From: Ophiodon elongatus
Taxonomy: Eukaryota; Chordata; Actinopteri; Perciformes; Hexagrammidae
Direction of reading: 5' to 3'
NCBI GenBank assembly: GCA_016806645.1
Contig: JACSYO010000527.1
Coordinates: 1,765,501 to 1,829,500 of the forward strand
DNA: 64,000 nucleotides
Position 1 is the stretch's first letter, and the number at the start of each line of letters is the position of its first letter. Shown one piece after another: positions 12,387 through 24,630 of the stretch. The notes beneath the pieces were generated by a model that saw nothing but the letters and a program-made list of their open reading frames with translations, did not search any database and was not told the DNA's origin. A program made the translations under genes and the position numbers.

Positions 12387-12562
12387 CTTAGCTGCTGGGT
12401 GGCTGGTATTATACAGAGAGTGGGTATTCTACAGCAGAGGGCATGGCGACTCTCCCGGCACAGCGCGATGCCACCGGGGAGCTTGTAGAGAACACACATC
12501 CTGTCGAAGTGTCCTACCCTGAAGCAGGTGTTGTCCTCCATGGAAGCACAAGACATCCACAC
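12387..12562 (-). CDS. Candidate orphan internal exon, unrecognised protein
   Basis: On the minus strand an excellent acceptor, a CT-dinucleotide tract ending CTGCAG, precedes 12562. A donor AAG|GTAAAA follows 12387. The 176 bases between are open in one frame (58 codons plus 2). In the first 40 codons the third positions are mostly G or C, as expected for real vertebrate coding sequence. The peptide is Cys-rich with VWMSCASMEDNTCFRVGHFD followed by RMCVLYKLPGGIALCRESR, which suggests an extracellular or disulfide-containing domain, but I cannot name it. The last 18 codons look less protein-like, so the true donor could be earlier. The polypyrimidine tract is itself a microsatellite that also encodes the spurious Ser/Leu run of the extended frame. 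No partner exon was found in the window. Confidence 0.45.
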
Positions 12563-14470
12563 CTGCAGAGAGAGAGAGAGAGAAAGAGATGCAGTGAAAC
12601 ACCGACAATGTATCATGTTGGTTCCCACAGTTTGTATGTGCCAGCTGCTGACAAGGTGTAAAACGCAGGAAAACTGGAAAACTGTGGGACACAGGGGGCG
12701 AGAAAACATATGAGATGGAAAATACAGATACAGAAAAAAGAAATGGGAGGACGAGGAGGAGATAATACAACCGATGTGGAGGCCGGGCCACTTGATAAAA
12801 GGAAAGACTGGCAGAGGAGTCTTGGGAAGGATAGAATATGAAGAGTAGCTTAGACAGAGATGGAGTGAAAGTTCAAACAACTTTGAAAGGAGGACGTGCA
12901 GTTGTAGTGAGGAGTGAAAGCAGCTGCAGAGTTAGAGGTGTAACACTATGGGGCGCAAAAACACTGAGCAACGCAATATTTTTCATGGAACATACATACT
13001 CACACCCTCGTGCTATGACGGAGGTTAACCTCAACATACTTAATGTTTGGGAGTTAAAATCGTGTCACATGTTCTTCCGCAGGACCCTGAACCAAGTGGA
13101 AAATCCTCAACATTCATCCCTGTCCACCCACTGGTGGAGGAGGACACCCAATCAGAAGGCTGTGTCGTAAAAAAAACATTACATATGTAAAATGGAAGGA
13201 AATTAAAAAATACGCCTCGGGCTGCGGCAAGCTCAGTTAAAAGGTTCGCTGTTCTACGGCTTGTGTACACAGAACGCTTCTAATTTAATCAATGCATCTG
13301 TCGGATGTGTGTGTGATGGACGACAGAAAAAACGCAAACTAAAACACTTTCGTAGAAAAAGCCTTTTGCGAACATGCAGACGTCTAATGCTGAAAACACA
13401 CTGCAAGACGTAAGCCAGTGTGGTCCCGCTTTGTTCAAGAGGGTGTGATTTGATTGCTGCAAACAGCAATGCCCACAAAGGTTTTTATGAAGTGTGAATG
13501 CTTCGATTTGCAGTGTGCAATGTGTCTGTTTCAGCTATAAATGTTTGCAGACCTTGTGAGTGTGATGCCACTTCACCAGTTAATGCCCCTGCTCATCTGC
13601 ACCGGACCAAATGGCGCAACAAACTGCTAAACTAGTGGTGTACCCAACTGAGATTAAATGTCAAATAGAGTTTCAAAGCCTGACATGATCAACATCAAAC
13701 CTGATACATCCTCAAGTCGTCTGCAGTCCACATTTGGACTTTTTTGTTTTTGACAATTACCCCATTTTACTGACCGCTCCATCCCCACGATGGACCAGAC
13801 ACCCACAAGCAACCATCATTGTTCTTTGAGTTTCTGATTCGATCATTCTCAGCTTCTGACGGACCAACTGATGAACACCCAAAGAAGCCCAATGCTAGGA
13901 ACAATAAATAAATAAATCACTTCTAATGTTTAATAGTACTTTGCGCTGCAAGAAAGTCAAAAAGTCAAACTTGCAGAAGAGGGCTGTGAAGTTGCCATTT
14001 TTTAAGCAGCAGTGATATTTCTGCCGATCCACAGAAGACCATTTGTGCAGTTCTTTGCTTCGCCTCCTCCCGAAGTTTTTTTTTACAGCAATCAGAGAAG
14101 GAATGACTAATGAACACAAAAGGAAAGACAAAGAGGCTTTTAACAAAAGAGGATTGGAACAAAATGGTGGGTGTAGGGGGGTGGGGCAGAGAACTGAAAA
14201 GACAGACTAAGACATGAAGCATACGGAGAGAGTGATAACGGAACGGAGAGGGAGAGGTACTCGCTCCAACTCCATTTGGCTGAGCAGTGTCCCTTGATAT
14301 GTAAATGTGCTACTGCGGTATGAATGTTTGATGGCTGCTGAGGCTCGACGTGCAGCGAGGGCCAACAAAGCATGAAATATACATGACAATTTGAGGCATT
14401 GTGTTGGCAAAGAAAGGTGTGAGGCACGCACGCACATTCACACAGTGTTCTGAACTCTCTCGCTCTGTCA

Positions 14471-14525
<55 letters not shown>

Positions 14526-17500
14526 ACACTCTGTGAAAACTGTGAAGGACAACAGTTCTGCCTTGTGTAAGCCGAAGAATTTGAGCGTGAGGGAAAAAGA
14601 AGAGGGGCGACTGTGCTTATTTACGCATACGTTCAGATGTCGGAGAGAGAGAAGGTGTGACGTTTCCTCAACTAGCAGCAATAATCATGATTTGTAGATC
14701 TCTCTGTGGGTGCAGTATTTCAGAGACACCTTGCCACAGATATATCCACTTTAACGACACACCGAGGCAGTGCACATCACTGCGCCTGGGGAACGACCAA
14801 TGGAACTCTGAGCCTTGAATCAGCAACTTGAAATACGCCACAAAAACCTTAAGGATATCAGAAGGGAGGGGTGTGCGTGCCAGACAAAAAGCAATGGTTC
14901 TGCAGGCCTATCAGTGTGATTGTCCTATGACGACCAGATGTCTGGGATTGTCCCTCATTCAAGCCGGGTGTGCCCTCCCGACGCTAAAATGTCCCGTTTT
15001 TCACCGCAATTAAAACAATGACGATAATATGTACTATTTATTACTTCTTTTCGGTGAGTCCCACACGTTATTACATAACCCGATACAAAAACCTAATACG
15101 TGTCTGAATTCAACACCGATTTTTCTGTATGTGTGTCAATCAATCAATGTGTCCTTGTCAAGGCTGTTGCTGTGACGCTTGCGGTCCTTTCTCACAAAAC
15201 CTGGCAGTACGCTAATGGTTAGCTGTCACTCCAGAGAGACGGTCAGTATTTTCTAAAGTGCTCCAAGAGGCTTAGGCCCCGACGACACCAAGAAACTCCA
15301 ATGGTACGGCGGAGTAGCACGTCTCTGTCAATGTCACTCTTGGCCCAGGCGGCCAAGTCAAAACATGCAAGAGGCAAGCTTTGCTACTTTGCCACTACTA
15401 GCTTCCTGTTTTGATGCCAGTAGATGTTGTAGGGCTAGCTAGCTAGTCATTGGGCTGTTAGAGAGCTACAGAGTATGTGAGAGGGAATTTGTATCATGTG
15501 CTCATATAGTTTCATGTAGGCTACAGTGATGGAGGGATAGCGTGAAGGACTGAGCAAGCACATTAGTCATTTTCTGTTAATCACATGGTCCGTTGCGCAG
15601 GACGCACCACGCTGTTTCGCCTGACCCGCTTTGCCAAGGCGTTTTTGAACAACGTGTGATCAGTGATCACTTACTCATACAAGATGTGGGGAGGAGAGGA
15701 CCTTAGATTGGAGTTGAGTTTCCTCAAAACCAGTTTGGCATTCATTTAATCTGAACAGTAATATCTGGTAATTAAATCTGACCATGCTAGTCACAGAGAA
15801 GAGAAAGACCACATAAAGAGCAGCCATTTTAACTTGTCCAAGCAGGAGAAGCACAGGTGTATGTAATAACATTAGGCCATGTCAGTGACTGAGCATGCAC
15901 AATGCCCGAGCTCTGGAACTGGCGCAGCTAAATGGAATGCAGCCATCTCTGCTTTTCCTGCTTTGACAAGTTAAAATGTCTGCCGTGGACAGGGCCAATT
16001 ACACGACCCCATGAATCCACCCGAAGTAAGTGCCTTTTGCAATAAAGCAGCGTCTTTAAGCCCTAAGTGCTTCTTGATGCACTGGTCACCTGAAAGCTCT
16101 GCTGTAATTATGTCACTCACTATTGCTGCTGTTGTTCATATTTCCTAACCGGCACCCGGTATAAGCTCTAAGCTATAGTTTACAAAGTAGAAGTTCTCAT
16201 AAAAAATTGTCATAAAAGTAAAGTCATAAATAATTTTAAGTAAATGCAGAAGTGGAGGCAGCTCTATTAATTGTCAATTTACAGGCAGTAGTCTCCTTAA
16301 ATACTGTAATAATGTCTGTCTTTTATTGTATGATTATACTCATTTAGCCACTCTTTACGGTTACGTGGATTTTCCCCAATTTTTGCTTTTACTTGGGTAG
16401 AAGCACACCAGTACCAGCATGTCTACTTTAAGAGGATGACGAACACTCTGCTCTCATGCACTTTCTTGTCTCCCTCTGCACAACAAAACAACCCCTCCTC
16501 CCCACAGCAACACCGTTTCCTCCACCTCCTTCTCCAGGTACTGCATGTCAAACTCCATCCTTCATCCTCTCTTCTAGGTATGATGCCAAACCCTCCATCT
16601 TCCCATTGGCATGCCAAACATTTCACACCCTTCATCCTCTCCACAACACCGTTTTGAGCTCTCTAACTGCAGGGACCGGCTATTGGTAGAATCTGAAGTT
16701 TTTAGCACCGTGCCACGGGATTTCTCTGAAAGCCCTTAAATCCTCTTGTCTTGAGAATATAACCTCAACCCGCGTGGTTGCGGCATTACAGGGTGTGTTG
16801 CTGCACTGCATCACACACTTAGTCACTTTCTGTTTTTGTTGGTTTGGTTGCTTAAACTCTGTAGTCTCGGAAGTTTAGTCTGTGAAGTTTTTAGGTCAAT
16901 TTGGTCTTTGCTTCCAACGTCTTTTTCATTTTTATTATTGGTAATTTTTAACAATTCCAGTAACTTTTCTCTGACTAAACCAAACTAGCAAAAGTTTGCA
17001 CATGTATAAAGCAGTATATTCCAAAAGAATAGGGGAATAAAGGGAATTTGTAAACGTACGATATGTCAACAACATAAAAAAAAGACAGAAGTAGAAAGCA
17101 ATTCATCTGATAGAGGTCACTCAACATTTACTTCAGACGTTAGAGTTGTCTGAACTAACCTTCAAAATAATCTTTGCCGTGACTTTTGTTTCTGTAGCAT
17201 CTTCTGATGTAAAATGTATCTTTATCTTCTCTTTTTTCAGTTATTCTCTGACCATTTTCATAAATTTCTCAAGCTGAATCTTAATTGCTGATGTCTGTAG
17301 CCCTCAGCCGGACTATATTTAAAAAGTCTGAAGAGTTGTTTGAAATTATTTATTGTCAAATACACAACAATTACAGAAGCAGTCAATGGCTATTCCTTGG
17401 GCATCAAGCTTAGCGTTGGTCATGGGTTTACTTTTCAGAGTACTGGGCTGGACTGCAAGGAACTGAACTCATCTCAACAGGATTTATTTTAAGTTGCGTT

Positions 17501-18294
17501 CTTTATTTGCAATCACAATCTGATTTCATGCAGCGCAAACAGTTTTCCACTCCGCAGCATAGCCCAGTAAGGTTGGTTACCTTGCTGCAAATTCAGTTTG
17601 ACAATAAAAGCAACCCCATGTTCCCCCAACAAAACATTGTTCAACGTTAAGCGGCGGCAGTAGGGTGCTTGGTTTGCAACAGCAGTAACCTAATTAAGCT
17701 CTGAATAAAGTGGGGTTGATATTAATGTGATAGAAGTAGAAACTGTAACATTGGATTGCATGCATGTAGAATGTTCTGTGAATCCACGATGAAGACTATT
17801 TGAATCCATCAAGGTGATAGAAGACTTTTCTACTAAGAATGAGAATTCACTGAGACTGTCTCATTGAATGTCTATTGCTGAAACCAAACCGTTGATCGAG
17901 AGTATTAAAAAAAGTAATAATACATTTATCTGGCCTCATTTGACGAATTGAAAATCATTCAGGCTATAGAATGAGGGGGAAATGAGAATTTTCATATTTC
18001 TGCTTTTCAGAATATTCCTAAAATTAAGGTAGGACATGATACGAAACATAATGACTCAGTCCTAAACTTGTATTAGCACTTCAAGGTTGACCTTGGTGGG
18101 ATGGGTCAACCTCATGTCATCTGATAACTCTAGCATTTATGAGACGCACCGGGCTTTTAATGCAAATCAACGCCATTATTAGACGCTTAGAGAAAATGCT
18201 CTGGGAGTATGATGGCGTAATGTAAAGACCAAAAGGGCGGGAGGGGAGGTGCGTGGTTTGAAATGTTTGTTTTTTTCTGTACTTATGTGATGTT
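12563..18294. other. Long non-coding stretch
   Basis: I see no convincing exon here. The interval contains a purine-rich segment (about 12680-12860), the CA microsatellite at 14481-14529, a moderately CpG-containing block at about 15170-15620 of possible repeat origin, and a C/T-rich segment at 16430-16660 where both strands are open by low complexity. Confidence 0.5.
14481..14529. repeat. (CA)n microsatellite
   Basis: A (CA)n run of about 20 units, interrupted by one GA, preceded by a short CT run. Confidence 0.97.
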
Positions 18295-18400
18295 GTTTAC
18301 ATTTTAAGTAGTTTATGTAGTTATTTTAAGCTCAACCATGATGTTTTTTTTCCGAAACCTAACAAAGTAGCTTTATTGCCTAAGCGAGTTAACCTTGTGT
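18295..18400 (-). repeat. Dispersed repeat R fragment (reverse)
   Basis: This contains TTTTAAGCTCAACCATGATG, then CCGAAACCTAACAAAGTAGC and TTTATTGCCTAAG. These are the reverse complement of the 'taggcaa-aaa-c-ac-ttagttagg ... catgatt' body of repeat R seen at 34200-34890 and 37395-37590. Confidence 0.6.
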
Positions 18401-18727
18401 TTACTGTGACCGTGGGCAACCAAGCGCACTCAAAAGTGAAGCCAAGGGCTCTGACAAAGCTTCAGTGTGACGAGAATCTAGATTATTATCTTTTCCTGAT
18501 GCATTTTTTATATAAAAAAACTGCTCAAGTGTGACTTCAGTGGTGTTCACATGTTTGGTTTGTGTGTTTGGGGGAGGGAGAGAGAGGGAGAGAGACTTGC
18601 TGCTTCCCTGGGCTTTTATTCCCTGTGCTCGAGTCTGAAGGTGCTCTGAACGGCCAAGAACCAATTAACCCATCTGCACCACTGTGGGCTCTGACTGGTG
18701 ACAAGCTCTGCGGTGCCAAACTACATA

Positions 18728-18851
18728 ATGGTCCTCAGCTCACGGTGCAGTGGGAGCTCGTCCCTGTGGCGGAGCGGGAACAAACGGAGCAGCTCAGGAG
18801 GCAGAGGACAGTCTCAGGCTCTGCTGCTGAGCGACGACAATGTGACAACAG
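18728..18851 (+). CDS. Candidate first coding exon, unrecognised
   Basis: An ATG at 18728 has A at -3 and G at +4 (strong Kozak context). It opens 41 codons plus one base up to a donor AACAG|GTGATG at 18851/18852. The peptide is Ser/Gly/Arg-rich with basic residues (SSLWRSGNKRSSSGGRGQSQ, then ALLLSDDNVTT), which would suit a disordered cytoplasmic N-terminus. The local G+C is clearly higher than the surroundings. A second plus frame is also open over the same bases (reading WELVPVAEREQTEQLRRQR) and could be the true one, ending at the same donor. No downstream exon was found, so this may be an alternative first exon of a distant gene or chance. Confidence 0.3.
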
Positions 18852-19514
18852 GTGATGATTGTGCGAGTCCCACTTGTCCTTGCATGCTGGTTGAATTGAT
18901 TTTGCACTTTGGCTCACCACAATGAAAGACTGTAGCTGGCAAAAAGGGGTAAAATACAGAAACTTTCTTGAACACGTCATGCAACAGAAATCGGAATTAA
19001 ATCAGAACTGAAACAGAATGCAAATAATTCTGATGCTTGTTTTTGTAAATGACTGAGGGACTGATCTGCATCATTGTCAACGGCACTTTTCAGCTCCATT
19101 TTGTCCTTCCTTCCTTTTAGTGGAAGCTGTCCTCACCTCTAGAGGTAAACTGAACAAACCGTGTTCTCTATCAGCCACAATCACAACGTTTTGATGGGTA
19201 GGAACATAAAATACAGATTGTCAGTTTAGATACAAGTAATTCTTCAGACTAAGAGGCCTAGGCAACATTTTCTAATTTGCACAACAACAGGAAGTACAAC
19301 CGAGGCTGATGGGAATGCCATTAGTTCTGTGGTTATTAATTCATGATGCAAAGTATTGGACATATTGAAATGTTGACTTGACGACGGCACTTGATGAAAA
19401 AGGATCACTGAAGTGATAACAATTTATTCTAAGATAAACCTTTATTAATTAATAAAAGTGGGGACATTTGATAGAGAGAGCTGCTGCAACAGGCTGCTTT
19501 CCATTATAGATAAT

Positions 19515-19574
19515 CTGAATGAATGACTGTCTGTTCCAAATTTCATGGCCATCCATTGTAGATGCAGAGTTGAC
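19515..19574 (+). repeat. Teleost interspersed repeat fragment ('ttcatgg-atccat' type)
   Basis: The phrase GTCTGTTCCAAATTTCATGG followed by CCATCCATTGTAGATG matches, from memory, a very common teleost repeat whose fuller form reads 'aatgtctgtacaaa ... ttgttgagatatttcag'. A second, longer copy is at 38705-38780 in this window, and the two share the GTCTGT-CAAA core. Confidence 0.5.
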
Positions 19575-20639
19575 AGTCTCTTTTCAAATATCATATATAC
19601 TTACTTAACTCATCCATCAATGATAGACCAATCAATAGATGCATGGAAGGATAAATAGACTTGTATAGATACCTATCCATCCATGATATAGATGGAAAGA
19701 CAGATAAATTCACAAATAGTATCCACCTACAGTAAAAAGATAAAATTGTATTGAATTTAGGATGAGTTGAAACATATCTCTTCCCTTACTATCGACACAA
19801 TTGTATAAGAACAGTAGCTCCTAGAAGGGAACTTCAGTTGTTCAACTGTAGCAAAGATGTGCATGTTGCTTGAATAAAAATCATGATTAATCGAACTCAA
19901 ATATATATTTTATCTATTATTTGGCCAAAACCAAAATTTGTCATGTCCCAATCTCCCCTTTGGACATTACTTATTTTTTCAGTTAGTCCAGTAAAGATAA
20001 TGTGATGAATGTGCCACTTGCAGCTTGTTAGTATCATTTTAGAGGACAGATGCAGGAGTGTCATTTTTTAAATAGCTTGTGAAAGGGGCTGGAGGGCCCA
20101 ACCCGTATGTTGTCATCCAGAACTTTTTGCATACCACACTTTTTGTTTGAGCTGGCTGTACTTAAGAATTACCACAGTTTTGTTTTTAATCCATTTGAAG
20201 TATGGCACTCTTTTAAAGGTGAACAAATATCCAACATGGAGTGCTTAGGTAAACCTGTTAAACTCTGAAAAACATTTTGAGCTCAGAGCAGCACATCCTT
20301 TCAGCCGAGAGAGAGGAGATAAAAGCTGAAGCAGAAAACTATGCAGAATCCCTTTATAGAAAAGCCTCCTGTGCACAGAAGGCTCTCTAAACAGAAGGAA
20401 GTCCAGCAAGGAAAACTTAACTTGTCAATTACGAAGAAAAGAGAGGTTGCAAACCTGTTACGGTACTTTTTGGTTTGGTGGAATGTTATCTGCATTAATA
20501 AAAGAAAAAAAGACAAAAGCAACCTTCAAACCTTTAAAATAAAAAAAATAAAAAGTATCTGTCTTATCGGGTAACAAAATGGTATTAAAGAGCACCTCAC
20601 CTTTTCCACTTGCAAAACACAATCGTCTAATCAGAACTT

Positions 20640-21010
20640 AAGGGGTCATGTCTAGAATTTTTTATTTTTTTTTCCTGAGGCCAGTGTATTTTTTTTATTC
20701 TTTGCAATGAGAGACTTGTGTATTCATGCTTTATGCTACAAACGCCAGCAGCGTTGACCAGGCATCCAATCTGCACTGAGCGCTGCACGCTTGGTCCCCT
20801 TAGGGGTTGAAAATGTTTCAACTGTGGGTAAAATGTGGCACTCGTCACTGTCACTTTTTACCCAGCCGTCCAATCACAGTGGTGGAGGGGCAGGACAAAT
20901 AGCCCACCGCATGTTGTGGTCTTACTGTGTGTGAAATTGTTTTTCACGGTTGTCCTCACGTCTGGAGCATTGGACCAAACGGTTTCCCCCATGTAGGATA
21001 ATAAAGTTGA
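20640..21010. repeat. Possible interspersed repeat, CpG-containing
   Basis: This block has unusually many CpG sites for its neighbourhood and includes ACCAGGCATCCAATCTGCAC, CACTTTTTACCCAGCCGTCC, and AATCACAGTGGTGGAGGGGC, wording I associate with a repeated element in fish. No inverted ends or coding frame were found, so the family is unknown. Confidence 0.3.
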
Positions 21011-24000
21011 TCTGAATCCGAGCCAAACGATGGCACTTGCTAAGATGTTTCCTCACCCACAAAATCTCATGAGTCCACATACTTGGAATTGGAAACCGTG
21101 TATTTGTAGCTCCCAGTGGGTGTGTACAAGCTTTTGGCTATCGGCACGGAATGGACATTTTGTAAATGAAGTTGATACGTTGTCAGTTCAGCTTTGACAC
21201 TTATTATTTCTTATCGTATCTGATATCTCTTTTGCACACGGAACCATGTTAATGGACTGCGCTATTTGTATGAGCAATCTCTTATGAAAAGCTCCTATGG
21301 ATTCATTCTCTAAAGTGTGCAAAATCAATGGCAGCCAAGCACCTTTGCTTGTTCACAGCACAGCGGGGAGAAATCCATTATCTCCATCAAGAGAAATCCA
21401 CATGTTGTAGGTCACACCACACCTCCTCATATGGCAGCAATACAAAGCGCGACAGGTCTCTTTGTTATAAACCGCTACAAAAGCGACGGACAGCCTAAAT
21501 AAAAGGGAGCTGAACCACGGTGATTAGTGCTCTGGAAGGCCTTGAAAGAGATACAGGAATAGTGCAGCAGAGGGAAAGTCATCATTACTTCTTTTGGAGG
21601 AGAATGTCATGGAGTACCGAGCAGGAAATCGTCTGGGCGAGGTGGACTGGAATAGGAGAGGAGGAAAATGATGAAACTGAGAATCATATTTGGGGGAACC
21701 AAAAAAAAAATAGGCTGAACAATACAATGATTTATACAGGAGAGAGAAAATGAATGCCAGGAGGACAGACAATTGATAAATGGGCCGAGTGTACAGAATA
21801 ATGTCATTCTAATGACCACAGGGATTATCAACCTTACCTCGTCTTTTCCCCATTTATACAGACTTAAAGTGCCAGACTATAAACATCAAGTGTCTTTTTA
21901 AAACAGCTGATCAACACACATTTTCTGTGAGCTCAAAAATACAAAAGAACTTTAGTTTACAATATTCCCTCTGTTTTGTGTGGCAACAGGGAATTAACAG
22001 AAAAACATACAGTAATTAATATCTAGGAGAATCATACAATTGCTCAAGTGTGTGCGTGCATCCGTGAGTGATAACCTGACTGACTGTGACCCTCTGTCTG
22101 TCCAGGTCTAATCTGCATAATATTTTGGGTGCTCAGTTATTGGCTGCATGCTGAAGCACCTGAAGTGGTTGATGTGACTCGCACTTCACTTTTGACAAAA
22201 CACCTTTTATTGCCCGTTTTATAATGCCATTGACTGCGTGCTGACTCCTCACTCGCTACTCTTAACCGACCTCGGTTGGTGGGAGCCGCTAGTGATCACA
22301 CAGCTGAGTGCATCGCTGACCCACAGCTGCTGCTCTGCGGCTAGAGACGCAGTGGGGGGAAACCAAAGACTGTATGTCCACGGGGAAAAATGTTTGCCCC
22401 ATTTAATGTTTTGGACGAAGCTAGCCCGCTAATCCACCGTTCAGTCGCTTCTCTGCGACCAGAGACGGTTACTCCGCGCCTTTTTAGTGGGCATCAACCT
22501 CACGTTTACACGTATGTTGTCGAAAGAATCGACTTGAAGGGGTTACGCTTGTGAGACGGAGCTGAAACTGACATCACAACCATTCACCCGTACGCCACGC
22601 CTCATTCACTACCAGGTTTTTGGTTATTTTAGAAGAGCAATAATGGATGCCAAGGTGTCCTGAAATTCTCACCTCCTCGTCATCCTTGATTTTCCAAAAT
22701 ATTTCCAAAATTAGGAAATATGTTCAGTAATACTGTATGAGGGTTTTCTGATTTTCCACCTCTTCGGTTAAGGTTTAGTCAGGGTTAAGTAACTCAAACT
22801 TCTTGGTTAGGATCCAAGAACATTCGCCTGGGAAACCAAGGTTGACTGTTGGTAGAATTTTCCTCTTAAACATTTACTATTCCTCAAGCATACATAAAGG
22901 AAAACTATGGTTTATAACAACTTGAGTTATATTTTCATAGCTTTGTATCAGTTTTTATTACACTGTGCTTAACCAAAGTCATTGCCAATGTTATAGAGTG
23001 CAGTGACCTAGCAAAAAAAGAGGTCTAACTCGGAATGAAACACGAGTTGTAAACATACCGAGAGCGTCTGGTGATTATTCAAACACTTTATTTGGGAGTT
23101 AAATATAAAGTGAGCGCACGTTATGATGTTAATGGTCCCTCACTGCACATGGAAACTGCGTGTGCCCAAATACGGCAAGTATGATAGGTCAAAAGTGATA
23201 AATGTCTCTTTTTGTGTGATTTTGTTGCATTCCGAGATCTCTGCGATTTTTCTTTTGTGAGTACCGAAGTAAGGTGGAGAGTGCAGTGTCATTATAACCA
23301 ATATAACTAGGCCAAGCACCTGTAGGAAAGAACACCCTGTCATGTAATATCTCTGACATTTTGTTCTCTTAAAAAAGCACCTCACAGACCCGAACTCCTG
23401 GGATGTAAGATTCAAATGTTTAAAAATCAAATGTGAACATTATTTTGTCTCACTCCAAGAGTACAGACTTTTAGTTCAAAACACAAAGGAATAATAATTC
23501 ATCAGCACACAAGAGCCTTGTCTCTTAGTGGTGTTAAGCCCTAATGTTGCAAGCTTCTCTACTTTCTTCATCAATTACTTCTAATTTGTTCATATTTGAG
23601 CCTTTTGCATGTTGCTGTTTTCATGCTGGTCACCATATTTTAATAAAGAGGACACAAGGTCCACCCATGTGCACACACAACATCCTTTCAGCCCGTGTTG
23701 TAGTAAATAGCGGCCTTGAACACAATATTTCTCTGTCCATTTTATTTTTCACTCCATTCATCCTTTGACTCCATCCGCTCTTAGCCTCCACTCCCCTCTG
23801 TCCCCTTTTCATCTCTGAATGCACCAAGCAATAAAGTCCAGACAGAGTAATTACAGCTTGCCGACAAAAAACACAGACCCATCCGACAGAGTGCAACTTC
23901 ATATGCTTTTAAGCTGCTTATTTTCACCCCGCAGCAAATTAGACACTTTGTGCTAAATCGACCAGCCTCTCCCTCGCATGCTTCCTGTCAGGGTTTAATT

Positions 24001-24119
24001 GTGTAAACAAAAACCCACAAGGTCTGACACCTTCCTCTTCGCCTCTCTACTTGAACAATATCTGATGAACAAGTCCTTCCCTGTGTCCTGCTGATTCTGA
24101 CAGCCTCTTTTCATTATGA

Positions 24120-24260
24120 TTGTGAAATTACTCATGTTTGTGTAATTTTAATAATTAGCATTTTTTAATTACGAGCCACGTGGTGTTTGGAGGACGGTTA
24201 GCTCATTATTCTCCTTTTATAACAAAAGGGATGTTTTTAATGCAACAAATAAGTTTCCCA
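24120..24260. promoter_or_regulatory. Enhancer-like AT-rich block (conserved-element style)
   Basis: Dense TAAT/ATTA cores (AATTTTAATAATTAGC, then TTTTTTAATTACGAG) lie in an otherwise structured, non-repetitive sequence. This is the style of conserved non-coding elements bound by homeodomain proteins. It is an impression from sequence texture only; conservation cannot be seen from one genome. Confidence 0.25.
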
Positions 24261-24389
24261 TTTTATATTTCAACCGTCAAGGTGTGTTTTGGGTTTTCCA
24301 CTTGAACAATTATTCCTGTCTGTAGAAATAAAATAAAGAAACACAAACACCGCTACCCAAAAATGTGAAAGTAGTCTACAAAAAAGAAG

Positions 24390-24630
24390 ACGGCTTCCTC
24401 CCACAGTCCAAAGCCATGCAGCTTAGGGTTAATTGGAGCCTTAACATTTCCTGTAGATGTGAATGAATGGTTGTCTGTCTTTGTCTCTGTCTCTAAAAAG
24501 TGTGCCCTGCGATAAACTGGCCACCTGTCCAGGGTGAACCCTGCCTTCCCCCAATGTCAGCTGGGATCGGCTCCAGCGCCCCCGCAACCCTAAATAGGAT
24601 TAGCGGTTTGGATGATGGAATGGAATCTCT
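24390..24630 (+). mobile_element. L2-type LINE / SINE tail repeat of teleosts
   Basis: This is a well-known teleost repeat end: CGGCTTCCTCCCACAGTCCA, then GGTTAATTGGAGCC, then TGTGAATGAATGGTTGTCTG, CTGCGATAAACTGGCCACCT, GTCCAGGGTGAACCCTGCC, TGTCAGCTGGGATCGGCTCC, and finally a GGATGATGGAATGGA tail. The tail of short ATGGA-type units is the 3' end of an L2-like LINE shared with mobilised SINEs. The 5' tRNA-related part is missing, so this copy is truncated. The divergence looks moderate. Confidence 0.85.

Larger units (their letters stand above)
18930..24389. other. Long non-coding stretch with repeat scraps
   Basis: No supported exon. It contains a fish repeat scrap (19515-19574), degenerate GATA-like simple sequence (19600-19730), a possible CpG-containing repeat (20640-21010), a CpG-containing block at 22080-22600 of unknown nature, and AT-rich homeodomain-type sequence at 24120-24260. 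Confidence 0.5.

Noticed and set aside
14140..14697. Several overlapping frames on both strands over the CA run
   Set aside because: The Cys-Val and Thr-His runs come from the (CA)n microsatellite; no splice or start evidence.
16423..16689. Open frames on both strands, exon-like at first sight
   Set aside because: Low-complexity C/T-rich sequence opens all frames; no proper acceptor-donor pair in matching phase.
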